The notes under the pieces are model-generated. The model made no database searches. It was not told where the DNA came from and saw only the letters and a program-made list of their open reading frames with translations. From assembly GCA_016936505.1 (NCBI GenBank), contig JAFGXS010000002.1, positions 62,001 to 126,000 of the forward strand: a DNA stretch of 64,000 bases, in the 5' to 3' direction. Numbering within the stretch: the stretch's first letter is position 1; every line of letters begins with the position of its first letter. Positions 1-9,189 of this stretch are shown here, piece by piece. Both the position numbers and the translations under genes were made by a program. The stretch is from Bacteroidales bacterium. GTDB taxonomy: Bacteria > Bacteroidota > Bacteroidia > Bacteroidales > F082.

Positions 1-1188
1 TTCTTCAATAATCTTCTGTGCTTCTTCGTAGGCAAATCTTCTGTCGGATCGGATGACAGTTTTTCCATACCAGGTGTCCAGAACCTGTGCTTTGCTGTTC
101 ATTTTGAATACGGCAGAGAAGGTTAATTTTTCTTCGTTGGGACGAAGTGAACATACTCCGTTCGATAATTTTTCAGGCAACATGGGAATGGTCCTGTCTA
201 CCATATATATAGAGGTTCCGCGTTCGTAAGCTTCGGCATCAATAGCTGTGCCGGGAGTTACGTAATGAGAAACATCTGCTATATGCACGCCTACTTCCCA
301 AAGGTCATCCTCCAGTTTTTTCAACGAAAGGGCATCATCAAAATCTTTGGCATCAAACGGGTCGATGGTAATGGTCCATGTGTCGCGGAAATCTTTTCTT
401 TGTGCAATTTCGTCGGCATGAATTTCCATGCTGATTTTCTCTGCTGCCTTTTCCACTGCTTTGGGAAAAGAAAGAGGGAAATCATTATCAGCCAGAATGG
501 CCTGCATTTCCACGTTATTATCTCCGGGTTTCCCCAAAACCTGTATGATTTCCCCGAAAGGATTATTAGAATGTTCGGGCCAGTCGGTAATTTTCACCAG
601 CACTTTTTGACCTGTTTGAGTATCTTTTAATTCTTCTTTTGGAATAAAAATATCATAAGGCATTGCTTGATTATCTGGAATTATAAATCCGAAGTTTTTG
701 CTGCGTTCCAGGATTCCAACATATTGTGTTTTCCTGCGTTCCAGAATTTCAACAATCTGACCTTCGGTTTTGTGTCCTTTTCTTTTTGGGAAAAGTAGCA
801 CTTTTACCAAATCGTTGTTGAGTGCATGATGTACATTATTGGAAGCAATAAAAATATCTTCACCACCTTCTTCGGGAATAATATAAGCTTTTCCTGTTTT
901 TTTCAGGTCAACAGTTCCGGTAACAAATTTCTTTTTCTGATCGAAAGTTGTAATATGTTTTGGATCAAGTTTAAACTTGCCCCGTTTTATTTCGTTTAGA
1001 ATGCCATCTTCGGCCAAATCTCTGAGTAATTCGTAAATCATATTTTTACCGGCTTTATCTCTAACGCCCAGTAAGTTGGCCAGCTGTTTGTTGTTGTATC
1101 CTGCAAACGGATTTTCGGCAAAAATATTCATCAGAATAGCCTGCATATTGTTTTTTGGATATTTTCCCGGTTTTCCTTTTTTAGACAT
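1..1188 (-). CDS. rnr: Ribonuclease R (5' part, cut by window edge)
   Basis: The gene starts at an ATG read leftward from 1188 and runs off the window, leaving about 396 codons. The product should be a 3'-5' exoribonuclease that degrades structured RNA. The visible order is a basic N-terminus, a winged-helix-like segment over the first 70 or so residues, cold-shock/OB-type segments, and the start of the RNB catalytic domain. The RNB signature DPFDAKDFDDALS, at about residues 274-288, carries the metal-binding aspartates. The conserved stretches EVGVHIADVSHYV and YMVDRTIPMLPE follow. Only 9 bp separate it from the ABC ATPase stop codon upstream, so the two are probably cotranscribed. The S1 domain and C-terminus lie outside the window. 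RNase R is preferred over RNase II because of the long N-terminal extension. Confidence 0.93.
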   Translation of the reverse strand, partial: MSKKGKPGKYPKNNMQAILMNIFAENPFAGYNNKQLANLLGVRDKAGKNMIYELLRDLAEDGILNEIKRGKFKLDPKHITTFDQKKKFVTGTVDLKKTGKAYIIPEEGGEDIFIASNNVHHALNNDLVKVLLFPKRKGHKTEGQIVEILERRKTQYVGILERSKNFGFIIPDNQAMPYDIFIPKEELKDTQTGQKVLVKITDWPEHSNNPFGEIIQVLGKPGDNNVEMQAILADNDFPLSFPKAVEKAAEKISMEIHADEIAQRKDFRDTWTITIDPFDAKDFDDALSLKKLEDDLWEVGVHIADVSHYVTPGTAIDAEAYERGTSIYMVDRTIPMLPEKLSNGVCSLRPNEEKLTFSAVFKMNSKAQVLDTWYGKTVIRSDRRFAYEEAQKIIEE

Positions 1189-1197
1189 AATATTGTT

Positions 1198-2892
1198 TTA
1201 TTGGTTTGAATATTGAATTTGAGGAACGGCGGCGATGAGTTGTCGCGTGTACTCTTTTTCAGGATGGTAATATATTTTATCAGCATCTCCAATTTCTATA
1301 ATTTCTCCATCTTTCATCACCATGATGCGATCAGACATAAAGCGAACAACTGAAAGGTCGTGTGAAATAAAAATGTAGGTAAAGCCAAATTCATCTTTTA
1401 GTTTATTGAGCAGGTTTAAAACCACAGCTTGTACGGATACGTCCAGTGCCGAAACTGATTCATCACAAATAATGAATTCGGGCTGAAGTGCCAGAGCCCT
1501 TGCTATAACAATGCGTTGCCGCTGACCGCCCGAAAACTCATGAGGGTAGCGATAAAAATGTTCTTCTTCAAGTCCGGTTTTTTGTAATAGCTCGAGGGCC
1601 TTTTCACGACATTCTTTTTTGTTTTTATACAATTGATGAACCAGCATAGGTTCTATAATGGCCTCTCCTACGCTCATTCTTGGGTTGAGAGACGAATACG
1701 GATCCTGAAAAACGATTCCCAGCTCTTTTCGAAGAGGTTTTATTTGTTTTTTTGGCAGCGAAGCCAAATCCTGTTCCCTGAAATAAATATGTCCCCTGTC
1801 CGGATCAATAAGTCGTAGCAGGGTTCTTCCTAACGTTGTTTTTCCACAACCAGATTCTCCCACTAACCCGAGCGTTTCTCCCGGATATATTTTGAAGCTT
1901 ACATGATTAACCGCCTTTAAAACTTCATTTGCTTTACCCAGAAAAGTTTTACTGAGCACATATTCTTTTTCCAGCCCTTCAACGGTTAGTAACGGACTCT
2001 TTTTGTACAGTGCATTAAGTTTCTGACCACGTTTTTCAGGTGCAATGATTTCGGGTTGAAAAGTTTGTGCCGGATTCATAAAATCCTGTAAAGCAGGTAG
2101 CTTTTTCAGTCGGATATCTTTTGGTGGTCGACAAGCTAAAAGGCCTTTTGTATAGGGATGTTTCGGTTGCTGAAAAATTTCTTTTACAGAGCCCGATTCG
2201 ACAATTTTTCCTTTGTATAAAACAACTATATTTTCAGCAATTTCAGAAACAATAGCCAGGTCGTGTGTAATGAACAACACAGCCATTCCGTATTCTTTTT
2301 GCAGGTTTTTTAACAATTTGATTATTTCATTCTGAACCGTAACATCTAATGCGGTTGTGGGTTCGTCGGCAATTAACAAATCGGGCTTGTTGGCAATAGC
2401 CATAGCAATCATGATGCGTTGTTTCTGGCCGCCTGAAATTTCGTGCGGATATGAGGAATAGATTTTTTCAGAACGGGGAAGCTGAACTTTAGTGAACAGT
2501 TCCAGCACTTCTTTTTTGGCTTCTTTTGCAGAAAGTTTTCTGTGTTTCCTGATCACTTCCGCCACTTGTTTTCCGCATCGCATAACCGGGTTCAAAGCTG
2601 TCATAGGCTCTTGGAAAATCATACTGATGTGCTGACCACGAATGTTTTGTCGCTCTTTTGGAGAAAGGCTTGTTAAGTTTTGATCCCTGAGAAGTATCTG
2701 GCCTGTAAAAATTTCCAATTGTTTAGGAAGAAGTCCCGTAATACTCAGAGCCGTTAATGATTTTCCGGAACCAGTTTCTCCTACAATGCCCAGGGTTTCC
2801 CCTTTTTTCAGGTGGAAACCGATATTATCTACCAGTTTTTCTTTTCCGGCAGAACCTTTTTTTACTATGCTGAGCCCTGTAATTGTTAACAT
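1198..2892 (-). CDS. Tandem ABC transporter ATP-binding protein (peptide/nickel type)
   Basis: A 564-aa protein made of two fused ABC ATPase domains, as in YejF/GsiA or a DppD-DppF fusion. It should power import of oligopeptides or a related small substrate. The first domain has Walker A GETGSGKS (about residue 37), signature SGGQKQR and Walker B LLIADEP. The second has GESGCGKT (about residue 345), SGGQRQR and FIICDES. The oligopeptide/dipeptide C-terminal extension follows the first domain ([14 protein letters not shown]). No permease or binding-protein gene lies nearby, so the substrate cannot be read from context. A TATCTTTG box at 2905-2898 and a TAACTTTG box at 2954-2947 on this strand are candidate -7 elements; neither has a clear -33 partner. 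Confidence 0.9.
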   Translation of the reverse strand: MLTITGLSIVKKGSAGKEKLVDNIGFHLKKGETLGIVGETGSGKSLTALSITGLLPKQLEIFTGQILLRDQNLTSLSPKERQNIRGQHISMIFQEPMTALNPVMRCGKQVAEVIRKHRKLSAKEAKKEVLELFTKVQLPRSEKIYSSYPHEISGGQKQRIMIAMAIANKPDLLIADEPTTALDVTVQNEIIKLLKNLQKEYGMAVLFITHDLAIVSEIAENIVVLYKGKIVESGSVKEIFQQPKHPYTKGLLACRPPKDIRLKKLPALQDFMNPAQTFQPEIIAPEKRGQKLNALYKKSPLLTVEGLEKEYVLSKTFLGKANEVLKAVNHVSFKIYPGETLGLVGESGCGKTTLGRTLLRLIDPDRGHIYFREQDLASLPKKQIKPLRKELGIVFQDPYSSLNPRMSVGEAIIEPMLVHQLYKNKKECREKALELLQKTGLEEEHFYRYPHEFSGGQRQRIVIARALALQPEFIICDESVSALDVSVQAVVLNLLNKLKDEFGFTYIFISHDLSVVRFMSDRIMVMKDGEIIEIGDADKIYYHPEKEYTRQLIAAVPQIQYSNQ

Positions 2893-3114
2893 CCTTTCAA
2901 AGATAGATTAAATAGAAGCATTTTAGTAATGACGATTCCAATTTTACAAAGTTAGCTGCAAGTTACGTTGTTATTTTTCAGGAGCTATGTTTTTTGCATT
3001 TTTTCACTATTGTTGATCCGTATTCTATATCCGGATTATTTTACGCCAACCGGCGATATTTTGGCATAAAAATTGTGTAGAAAGCCATTATTATTAACCT
3101 TAAAACCTCATCTC

Positions 3115-3564
3115 ATGAAAAAAGTTTTACAAAGCACAGTTGTACTGTTTATGATTTTCTTTTTATCCGGTTGTGCTACTCTTTTTACAGGAACTCATGA
3201 CACCATCCATTTTAGCAGCGATCCCGAAGGTGCCGTTGTTTATAAAGATGGTTTAAAATTGTGCACGACACCTTGTGATGTTTCAATGAAAAGAAGTGTT
3301 TATAATCAGGAAGTAACCTTTAAGATGGATGGTTATGAAACCAGGATTGTAACGCTGGACAGGGAGTTTAATGTTGTTAGTGTAATTAATCTTGGCTCTT
3401 TACTGGGTTGGGCGATAGATGCTGCAACCGGATCAATTATGAAGTATACAACCAAATCTTATGATATAAAACTGGATAAAAAAGAAGAAACAGCATTGAG
3501 TCGTGCCAGAAAGATTAATATTAATACCAGGAAAAAAATAATAGAAGTTTATGTAATGGAGTAA
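3115..3564 (+). CDS. PEGA-domain lipoprotein
   Basis: A 149-aa exported lipoprotein. The start at 3115 gives a clean lipoprotein signal ending in the lipobox LSGC; the in-frame upstream codons would spoil it. The mature part has a PEGA-like surface domain (FSSDPEGAVVYKDG, then TPCDVSMKR and KMDGYETRIVTLDREF), followed by a hydrophobic glycine-rich segment (LGSLLGWAIDAATG) and a basic tail. This pattern is common in short Bacteroidetes lipoproteins of unknown role. It appears to be a single-gene unit ended by the hairpin at 3579-3608. No enzymatic motif is visible. Confidence 0.8.
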   Translation: MKKVLQSTVVLFMIFFLSGCATLFTGTHDTIHFSSDPEGAVVYKDGLKLCTTPCDVSMKRSVYNQEVTFKMDGYETRIVTLDREFNVVSVINLGSLLGWAIDAATGSIMKYTTKSYDIKLDKKEETALSRARKININTRKKIIEVYVME

Positions 3565-3578
3565 AGAAACAGTACAAT

Positions 3579-3608
3579 AAAAAAGGAGGCTTTTTAGCCT
3601 CCTTTTTT
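3579..3608. terminator. Bidirectional Rho-independent terminator
   Basis: A 7-bp GGAGGCT/AGCCTCC stem with a TTTT loop is flanked by A and T runs on both sides. It can stop transcription of the PEGA lipoprotein gene on the plus strand and of the tRNA on the minus strand. Confidence 0.85.
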
Positions 3609-3612
3609 ATTG

Positions 3613-3686
3613 TGGAGAATATCGGAATCGAACCGATGACCTCTTGACTGCCAGTCAAACGCTCTAGCCAACTGAGCTAATCCCCC
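3613..3686 (-). tRNA. tRNA-Ala (anticodon GGC)
   Basis: Read on the minus strand, a 74-nt cloverleaf is clear: acceptor GGGGGAT pairs with ATTCTCC, the D-arm is GCTC..GAGC, the anticodon stem TTTGA/TCAAG carries loop CTGGCAG, and the T-arm contains GGTTCGATTCC. The anticodon is GGC, which reads GCC/GCU alanine codons. The G3-U70 wobble pair, the classic alanine identity element, is present. CCA is not encoded. The gene stands alone between the bidirectional terminator and thpR. Confidence 0.97.
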
Positions 3687-3821
3687 AACGAGGCGGCAAA
3701 AATAAGAAAAATTTTTCTTTGCCTGTATTTTCATAAAAAAAAGTGTCATTTTTCCGGTTGCTTTTTTGTTTGAAAAAACTGTTTTACAGAAGTAGTACCT
3801 TTGTTGTTTAATGTGGTTAAA

Positions 3822-4382
3822 ATGAAACGACTTTTTGTTGCCATAAAAATTATTCCTGATGAGCAATTTCTTTCAGTGTATTATTCGCTGAAGCGTGAAA
3901 TGGTGTTGGATAAACTGAAATGGGTAGAACCGCAAAATTTTCACCTGACATTAAAGTTTTTGGGAAATACAGCTACTGATAAAATCCCTGCAATTACGAA
4001 AGCATTAAATGACGTAGCTAAAATACATCAAAATTTTTCTTTTGCATTGGATAAAACCGGTTTGTTTGGAAGTCGCTATCGGCCTAGGGTATTATGGTTT
4101 GGAAGTGATCCGGTTTCTGAAAGTTTAATAGCATTGGGAGAAGATGTTCTGAATGGACTTGATCAGGCTGGGTTTCAGAGAGACAGTCAGAATTTTGTTC
4201 CACACTTAACCATTGCCCGAATTAAACAGGTTGTGCGAAAGGAAGCGTTCCAAAAGACAGTTCTGAAACACCAAAATGATTTTATTCAGCAAGTTTCGGT
4301 TGACAGTTTTTATCTTTTTGAAAGCATTTTGAAACCCCAGGGACCAGAATATAAAATCATCCGGACATTTAAATTAGCGTGA
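3822..4382 (+). CDS. thpR: RNA 2',3'-cyclic phosphodiesterase (LigT/ThpR family)
   Basis: A 186-aa 2H-phosphoesterase that opens 2',3'-cyclic phosphates at RNA ends. Both catalytic HxTx motifs are present: HLTL in FHLTLKFLG (about residue 45) and HLTI in FVPHLTIARIK (about residue 130). The start at 3822 (MKRLFVAIKI) matches the family N-terminus; seven upstream in-frame codons would be an unlikely extension. A TACCTTTG box at 3796-3803 is a plausible -7 promoter element, but no ideally spaced -33 element is present. It appears monocistronic and lies downstream of the divergent tRNA. Confidence 0.9.
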   Translation: MKRLFVAIKIIPDEQFLSVYYSLKREMVLDKLKWVEPQNFHLTLKFLGNTATDKIPAITKALNDVAKIHQNFSFALDKTGLFGSRYRPRVLWFGSDPVSESLIALGEDVLNGLDQAGFQRDSQNFVPHLTIARIKQVVRKEAFQKTVLKHQNDFIQQVSVDSFYLFESILKPQGPEYKIIRTFKLA

Positions 4383-4489
4383 ATAAACAGGTTTTTTGAC
4401 AAAATTTTTTTAATGTTAGTTTATTAACAAATAATTTTTTTCATTACATAAATCACCCTAATTTTGCCGCGGTTTTTAAAAAAAGAAAA

Positions 4490-6106
4490 ATGGATTTTTT
4501 CACACAATTTTTCACCCGTGATTATTTCGTGCTATTTCTGATCATTGCTTTAGGTATTGCATTGGGCAAAGTAAGTTTTAAGGGAATAAAATTTGACTTG
4601 TCTGCTGTTATCTTTGTTGCACTGTTTTTCGGATATATTTTTAATTATTATCATATAGCGTTAACTATTCCACCAATCATTCAAAAGATTGGACTGGTTC
4701 TTTTTATATATACAATTGGGATGCAGGCGGGACCTTCATTTTTTGGTTCTTTCAGAGAACAGGGTTTCCGGTTTATGTCGGTAGCAGCGGTTATAGTTAT
4801 CAGCGGAAGCCTTCTAGCTTGGGCAATTTCAGTTATTTGGGGTGTTGATCTGAAGTTGATGACCGGTTTATTTACCGGAGCATTGACCTCAACTCCCGGT
4901 TTGGCTGCAGCTATTGAAGCATCGAAATCACCGGTGGCTTCTATTGGCTATGGAATTGCCTATCCTTTTGGAGTACTGGGGGTCATTCTTTTTGTGAAGA
5001 TCAGTCCTAAAATATTCCGGAAAAATATTGTGCAGGAAGAACAGAGTTTTAAAAACGGAAATCTTTCAGACAAACCGGAAATTACGAACCGTACTTTTGT
5101 GATCACCAACAAAAATGTTGATGGAAAATCGCTGGCCGAACTTAAGATCCGGTTCATGACAAAAGCCAATATTTCACGCATAATGCGCAAAGACGGTGCG
5201 TTGGTTGTTCCGTCTCCGGAAGAAAGGCTTTTTTTGGATGACAGGGTAAAAGCGGTTGGAACCGAGGATGCTTTGCAGAGGGTAGAATTGTTATTGGGAA
5301 AACCAACAGAAGAAGTTATTCCGCAAAGCGGGAATCTGGAAATCAGATGGTTTGTAGTGAGCAACGAGCACGTGGTTAATAAAAGCCTGGCCGAACTCAA
5401 CATTATGGGAAATTACCACGCTACGATGACCCGTATTCGCCGTTCGGGCATAGATTTAACTCCTTATCCTTCTACCCGATTAAGGTATGGCGACAAGGTG
5501 CTGATATCGCTACATAAAGGAAACGTTCCAATAGTAACACAATTGCTCGGCGACAGTTTAAAACATATTTCAGAAACCAGTTTTTTGCCCGTTGCACTGG
5601 GGATTGTAATTGGTGTTCTGTTGGGCGCGATTTCTATTCCATTGGGAAATCTGCATTTTCAATTGGGATTAACAGGAGGTGTACTGATGGCCTCTTTGTT
5701 TTTGAGTTGGAAAGGAAAAACCGGTCCGGTAATCTGGAACCTGTCGGGTCCGGCTAACCAACTGTTACGCCAAATGGGACTTTTGTTGTTCTTAACCCCG
5801 GTAGGAATTGATGCAGGAACACATTTAACCGCAGCATTTGCTCAGTATGGTGCGAACCTGTTTTTGTTTGGTGGCATCATAACCCTGGTTCCGATGATAT
5901 TGGCTTGTTTAACTGGAGTTTTTGTCTTCAAATTAAACTTTTTGTCGCTGTTGGGTGCAATTACAGGTGGTATGACATCAACTCCTGGATTAAGCGTGGT
6001 GGACTCGATGACCGATACTGAAGCTCCACAACTAGCATATGCTGCTGTTTATCCGTTTTCTTTGGTATTGGTGATTATTGCAGCGGAAGTACTCGCTTTA
6101 TTTTAA
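4490..6106 (+). CDS. AspT/YidE-type putative transporter with RCK_C domains
   Basis: A 538-aa inner-membrane protein with the duplicated architecture of the AspT/YidE/YbjL antiporter family: an N-terminal hydrophobic bundle (about residues 10-175), two consecutive RCK_C/TrkA_C-like domains (about 195-355), then a second bundle. The paired repeat motifs are visible: IGMQAGPSFF and GALTSTPGLAAAI in the first half, VGIDAGTHLT and GGMTSTPGLSVV in the second. AspT exchanges aspartate for alanine; for most relatives the substrate is unknown, so none is assigned. A TAATTTTG box at 4459-4466 lies 23 bp before the start. The end overlaps the convergent gene by 9 bp. Confidence 0.87.
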   Translation: MDFFTQFFTRDYFVLFLIIALGIALGKVSFKGIKFDLSAVIFVALFFGYIFNYYHIALTIPPIIQKIGLVLFIYTIGMQAGPSFFGSFREQGFRFMSVAAVIVISGSLLAWAISVIWGVDLKLMTGLFTGALTSTPGLAAAIEASKSPVASIGYGIAYPFGVLGVILFVKISPKIFRKNIVQEEQSFKNGNLSDKPEITNRTFVITNKNVDGKSLAELKIRFMTKANISRIMRKDGALVVPSPEERLFLDDRVKAVGTEDALQRVELLLGKPTEEVIPQSGNLEIRWFVVSNEHVVNKSLAELNIMGNYHATMTRIRRSGIDLTPYPSTRLRYGDKVLISLHKGNVPIVTQLLGDSLKHISETSFLPVALGIVIGVLLGAISIPLGNLHFQLGLTGGVLMASLFLSWKGKTGPVIWNLSGPANQLLRQMGLLLFLTPVGIDAGTHLTAAFAQYGANLFLFGGIITLVPMILACLTGVFVFKLNFLSLLGAITGGMTSTPGLSVVDSMTDTEAPQLAYAAVYPFSLVLVIIAAEVLALF

Positions 6107-7840
6107 ATTCAATTTTTTTAGGAACTCGATTTGTATATCTTGCAGAATTTCATTCTTTGTGGGGGATAAAATGCTGATGGTTATAATTTTATTGCTATCC
6201 CCCATTGGTGTGAACTCGTAATTGTAAACCCCTTTTTGTTCTTTATTTAAACCCTGTTGGCTGAAATGAATTAAATACGGATCGTGCCAATAAATTAACT
6301 TATGGCTGGTTGAATCGGTAATATGTACAATAACTTTTGAGTTATCAGAAGATATAAAATTATTGGTCATTGAAATTCTGATAACGGAAACTTTGTCGAA
6401 TTCTGGAATATTTTGGCTGTCGGTTTCTAAAATGGTTGTTATTGCTTTGCTTTTTTGAACACTTATGTCACCCGAAGATAATTTTTTTAATACTAAATAC
6501 TGATTCATATCAAAAGGGTTTTTCCATAATAAGCCTTTGAAACGGTTACCAGTTCTCAGAAATACCTCCCAATATTTTTCTTTGTCCATATTTAACCAGT
6601 GCAAAATATAGCTATTGTATTGGTAGGTTTGGATCAGATTTAAGGGGATAGCAAGAAAAGTAAGTGAAATAATGGCGTATCGAAGTGATTTTTTGGTTTC
6701 ATTGATAACGATAGCAATAAGAATGAAAAATGCAGAATAGTAGTCAATGTAGGCTCTTAATCCAAACCCGGCAGCAAAATCCCATGAATACCATGATGAA
6801 AACAGATAAGTGATGAGCAGAAAAAAGAAAAGCCAGGTAAACGTCTGATAAAATTTCTTTTTGTAAAAAAGCCAGAATAATCCGGCCAAAGAAAAAATTA
6901 AGGCAGGAGTATAAACAAAGAGCCCTTTTTTATAACTGAACAGAATATTTAAGATTTGAGGATCAAGAAAATGAAATCCTTCCCCCTGATATGAATAAAG
7001 TAAAAAACTTCCGGTTTGTGCATACCAGGCTACACATTGTATGGAAAAAACAAGAAGAACCGAGGCGATGCCTGAAAAAAGAATTTTGGGTTTATTGAGT
7101 GTATACAATACAACCTGTTTTAGGTTTGTAAATGATCCTGCCAAAAAAGGAATAAAAAATAGTATTAAGCCATTGATTTGTCGGAGAATAAGTATTAATC
7201 CGAAAAACAATGAAGCAGCAATAAACGACCGTACACTTTTGGTTTTGAAGTATTTTAATGTGAAATACAAAAAGGCATTGATGGCAAAGAAAGAATAAAC
7301 GTGACTGAATCCGGCATCAAAATTGGCGTAGTTTGTAATTCCGGTTCCAAAAACCACCAAGAGTTCTATAAAAACAGAGATTCCTCTTTTGATGTTGTAA
7401 AAAGCCAGAATTTTTCCGAGAAGAATAATTCCTAAAAACAAATAAAATACGGCAGCTGAATGTACAGCATTCTGAAAAGGTTTCTGATATCCGTCATCGG
7501 AATTTCCTTGCAGGGGTGTTATGAGGTATGTAAGCAGGAAGAACGGCAACTGTAAAACTGCGGTTCCTGCCGGGTATTTATCCACAAGATATCCTCGATA
7601 CGGAACATAGACCCCTTCTTTTTGAATACGATTGTAAAGAGCATAATTTTTGGAGCAGGAATCGTTTAATCGTACAAAATCGTGGTGGATAAAAAGAGCC
7701 GGAAGATAGTCATAGTAACCGATAGCATCAGCCTTGATTACTTTTTCAACTTTGAATAGTCCCAGATTTATCATTCCAATAAACGCAATAATTATGAATA
7801 ATTCTGGAAGAATATTTTTAATAAACCTGAACTGTTTCAT
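6098..7840 (-). CDS. Polytopic membrane protein, GT-C glycosyltransferase-like
   Basis: A 580-aa protein with about ten membrane segments over residues 10-410 and a soluble C-terminal domain of about 150 residues. The first external loop holds an acidic motif (ADAIGYYDYLPAL), placed like the catalytic Asp of GT39/GT83 lipid-linked sugar transferases. The loop sequence YLVDKYPAGTAVL and a later WYSWDFAAGFGLRAYIDYYSAF segment also fit that class. Donor and acceptor are unknown. It lies 39 bp downstream of gcdH on the same strand and could be cotranscribed, but no functional link is evident. Family assignment rests on topology and motif style. Confidence 0.6.
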   Translation of the reverse strand: MKQFRFIKNILPELFIIIAFIGMINLGLFKVEKVIKADAIGYYDYLPALFIHHDFVRLNDSCSKNYALYNRIQKEGVYVPYRGYLVDKYPAGTAVLQLPFFLLTYLITPLQGNSDDGYQKPFQNAVHSAAVFYLFLGIILLGKILAFYNIKRGISVFIELLVVFGTGITNYANFDAGFSHVYSFFAINAFLYFTLKYFKTKSVRSFIAASLFFGLILILRQINGLILFFIPFLAGSFTNLKQVVLYTLNKPKILFSGIASVLLVFSIQCVAWYAQTGSFLLYSYQGEGFHFLDPQILNILFSYKKGLFVYTPALIFSLAGLFWLFYKKKFYQTFTWLFFFLLITYLFSSWYSWDFAAGFGLRAYIDYYSAFFILIAIVINETKKSLRYAIISLTFLAIPLNLIQTYQYNSYILHWLNMDKEKYWEVFLRTGNRFKGLLWKNPFDMNQYLVLKKLSSGDISVQKSKAITTILETDSQNIPEFDKVSVIRISMTNNFISSDNSKVIVHITDSTSHKLIYWHDPYLIHFSQQGLNKEQKGVYNYEFTPMGDSNKIITISILSPTKNEILQDIQIEFLKKLNLK

Positions 7841-7879
7841 CCATTCGGATTTGATTTTAAAAACACATTCTTTTGCAGG

Positions 7880-9049
7880 TTATTCAAAAGCCGAAAGTCC
7901 TGTAATATCGTTTCCTGTAATCAGTAAATGAACATCGTGGGTTCCTTCATAAGTAATCACCGATTCCAGGTTCATCATGTGGCGCATGATAGGAAAGTCG
8001 CCGATAATACCCATGGCGCCCAACATTTGACGACTTTCTCTTGCAATTTTTAAAGCGGCATCCACATTGTTACGTTTTGCCATGGATATTTGTGCAGGAG
8101 TTACTTTACCTTCATTTTTCAGAACACCCAACCGCCACACCAGAAGTTGTGCTTTGGTTATTTCTGTGAGTATTTCGGCCAGTTTTTTTTGTTGTAACTG
8201 GAAAGACGCAATGGGCTTTCCGAATTGTTTGCGTTCCAACGTATATTGGAGTGCGGTATCGTAACATTCCATAGCTGCACCCAAAACACCCCAGGCAATG
8301 CCGTATCGGGCCGAGTTCAAACACATCAACGGACCTTTTAATCCTTTTACATTGGGTAAAAGATTTTCTTTTGGAACCTTCACGTTGTCAAAAACCAACT
8401 CTCCAGTTGCTGAGGCGCGTAAAGACCATTTGTCCAGTGTTTCGGGTGTTGAAAATCCTTGCATTCCGCGTTCAACAATCAGTCCGTGTACTTTTCCGGT
8501 TTCATCTTTGGCCCAAACAACGGCAACGTCACAAAACGGCGCATTGGTAATCCACATTTTGGCACCGTTCAGCAAATAATGGTCGCCTTTATCTTCATAA
8601 TGAGTAAGCATACTTCCCGGATCTGAACCGTGATTGGGTTCGGTAAGGCCAAAAGCACCAATCATTTCTCCGGTAGCAAGCTGGGGAAGATATTTTTTTC
8701 GTTGTTCTTCATTGCCGAATTCATAGATGGGATACATCACTAGGGATGATTGTACTGAAGCGCTGGATCGAACAGCAGAATCTCCCCGTTCCAGTTCTGT
8801 CATAATCAGGCCATAGGCTATGTGATCAAGTCCAGCCCCTCCGTATTCTTCGGGAATAAAAGGTCCCAGTGCACCCAGTTCTCCCAAACCACGCATAATT
8901 TTTGTGGGTAAAGGCTCGTGTTTTTGGGCGTAACTTTCTATTATGGGCTTTATTTCACGGTTTACCCAGTCGCGAATAGCCAAACGAACAATTTTATGTT
9001 CATCAGTAAATAATTCATCCAGTTGAAAATAATCGGCAGGCTGATACAT
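7880..9049 (-). CDS. gcdH: Glutaryl-CoA dehydrogenase-type acyl-CoA dehydrogenase
   Basis: A 389-aa flavoprotein that should oxidise and decarboxylate glutaryl-CoA to crotonyl-CoA in lysine/tryptophan breakdown. It resembles characterised glutaryl-CoA dehydrogenases: SASVQSSLVMYPIYEFG with the preceding Arg that binds the glutaryl carboxylate, FGLTEPNHGSDP, WSLRASATGELVFDNV, LNSARYGIAWGVLGA, and the catalytic Glu in TYEGTHDVHLLI near the C-terminus. The start at 9049 (MYQPADYF) is preferred; the upstream in-frame extension of 77 codons has no acyl-CoA dehydrogenase character. No electron-transfer flavoprotein or other lysine-degradation genes are adjacent. Confidence 0.88.
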   Translation of the reverse strand: MYQPADYFQLDELFTDEHKIVRLAIRDWVNREIKPIIESYAQKHEPLPTKIMRGLGELGALGPFIPEEYGGAGLDHIAYGLIMTELERGDSAVRSSASVQSSLVMYPIYEFGNEEQRKKYLPQLATGEMIGAFGLTEPNHGSDPGSMLTHYEDKGDHYLLNGAKMWITNAPFCDVAVVWAKDETGKVHGLIVERGMQGFSTPETLDKWSLRASATGELVFDNVKVPKENLLPNVKGLKGPLMCLNSARYGIAWGVLGAAMECYDTALQYTLERKQFGKPIASFQLQQKKLAEILTEITKAQLLVWRLGVLKNEGKVTPAQISMAKRNNVDAALKIARESRQMLGAMGIIGDFPIMRHMMNLESVITYEGTHDVHLLITGNDITGLSAFE

Positions 9050-9189
9050 AGTCCATTTTTTATGGCCTAAAATTAAATAACTTTTATGTGAACCTTTTGG
9101 AGTTTGGAAGAATAGTTGGAATTTATTTTGGATCCGGATAAGGAACTTTGAAGATTGACTGTTATTTTTGTTCGCTAATTCTGAATTAT

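Noticed and set aside
3594-3866. 90-codon minus-strand frame covering the tRNA
   Set aside because: The peptide is a translation of the tRNA itself (the GLAQLARAF-type phrase is a known artefact); the region is tRNA-Ala.
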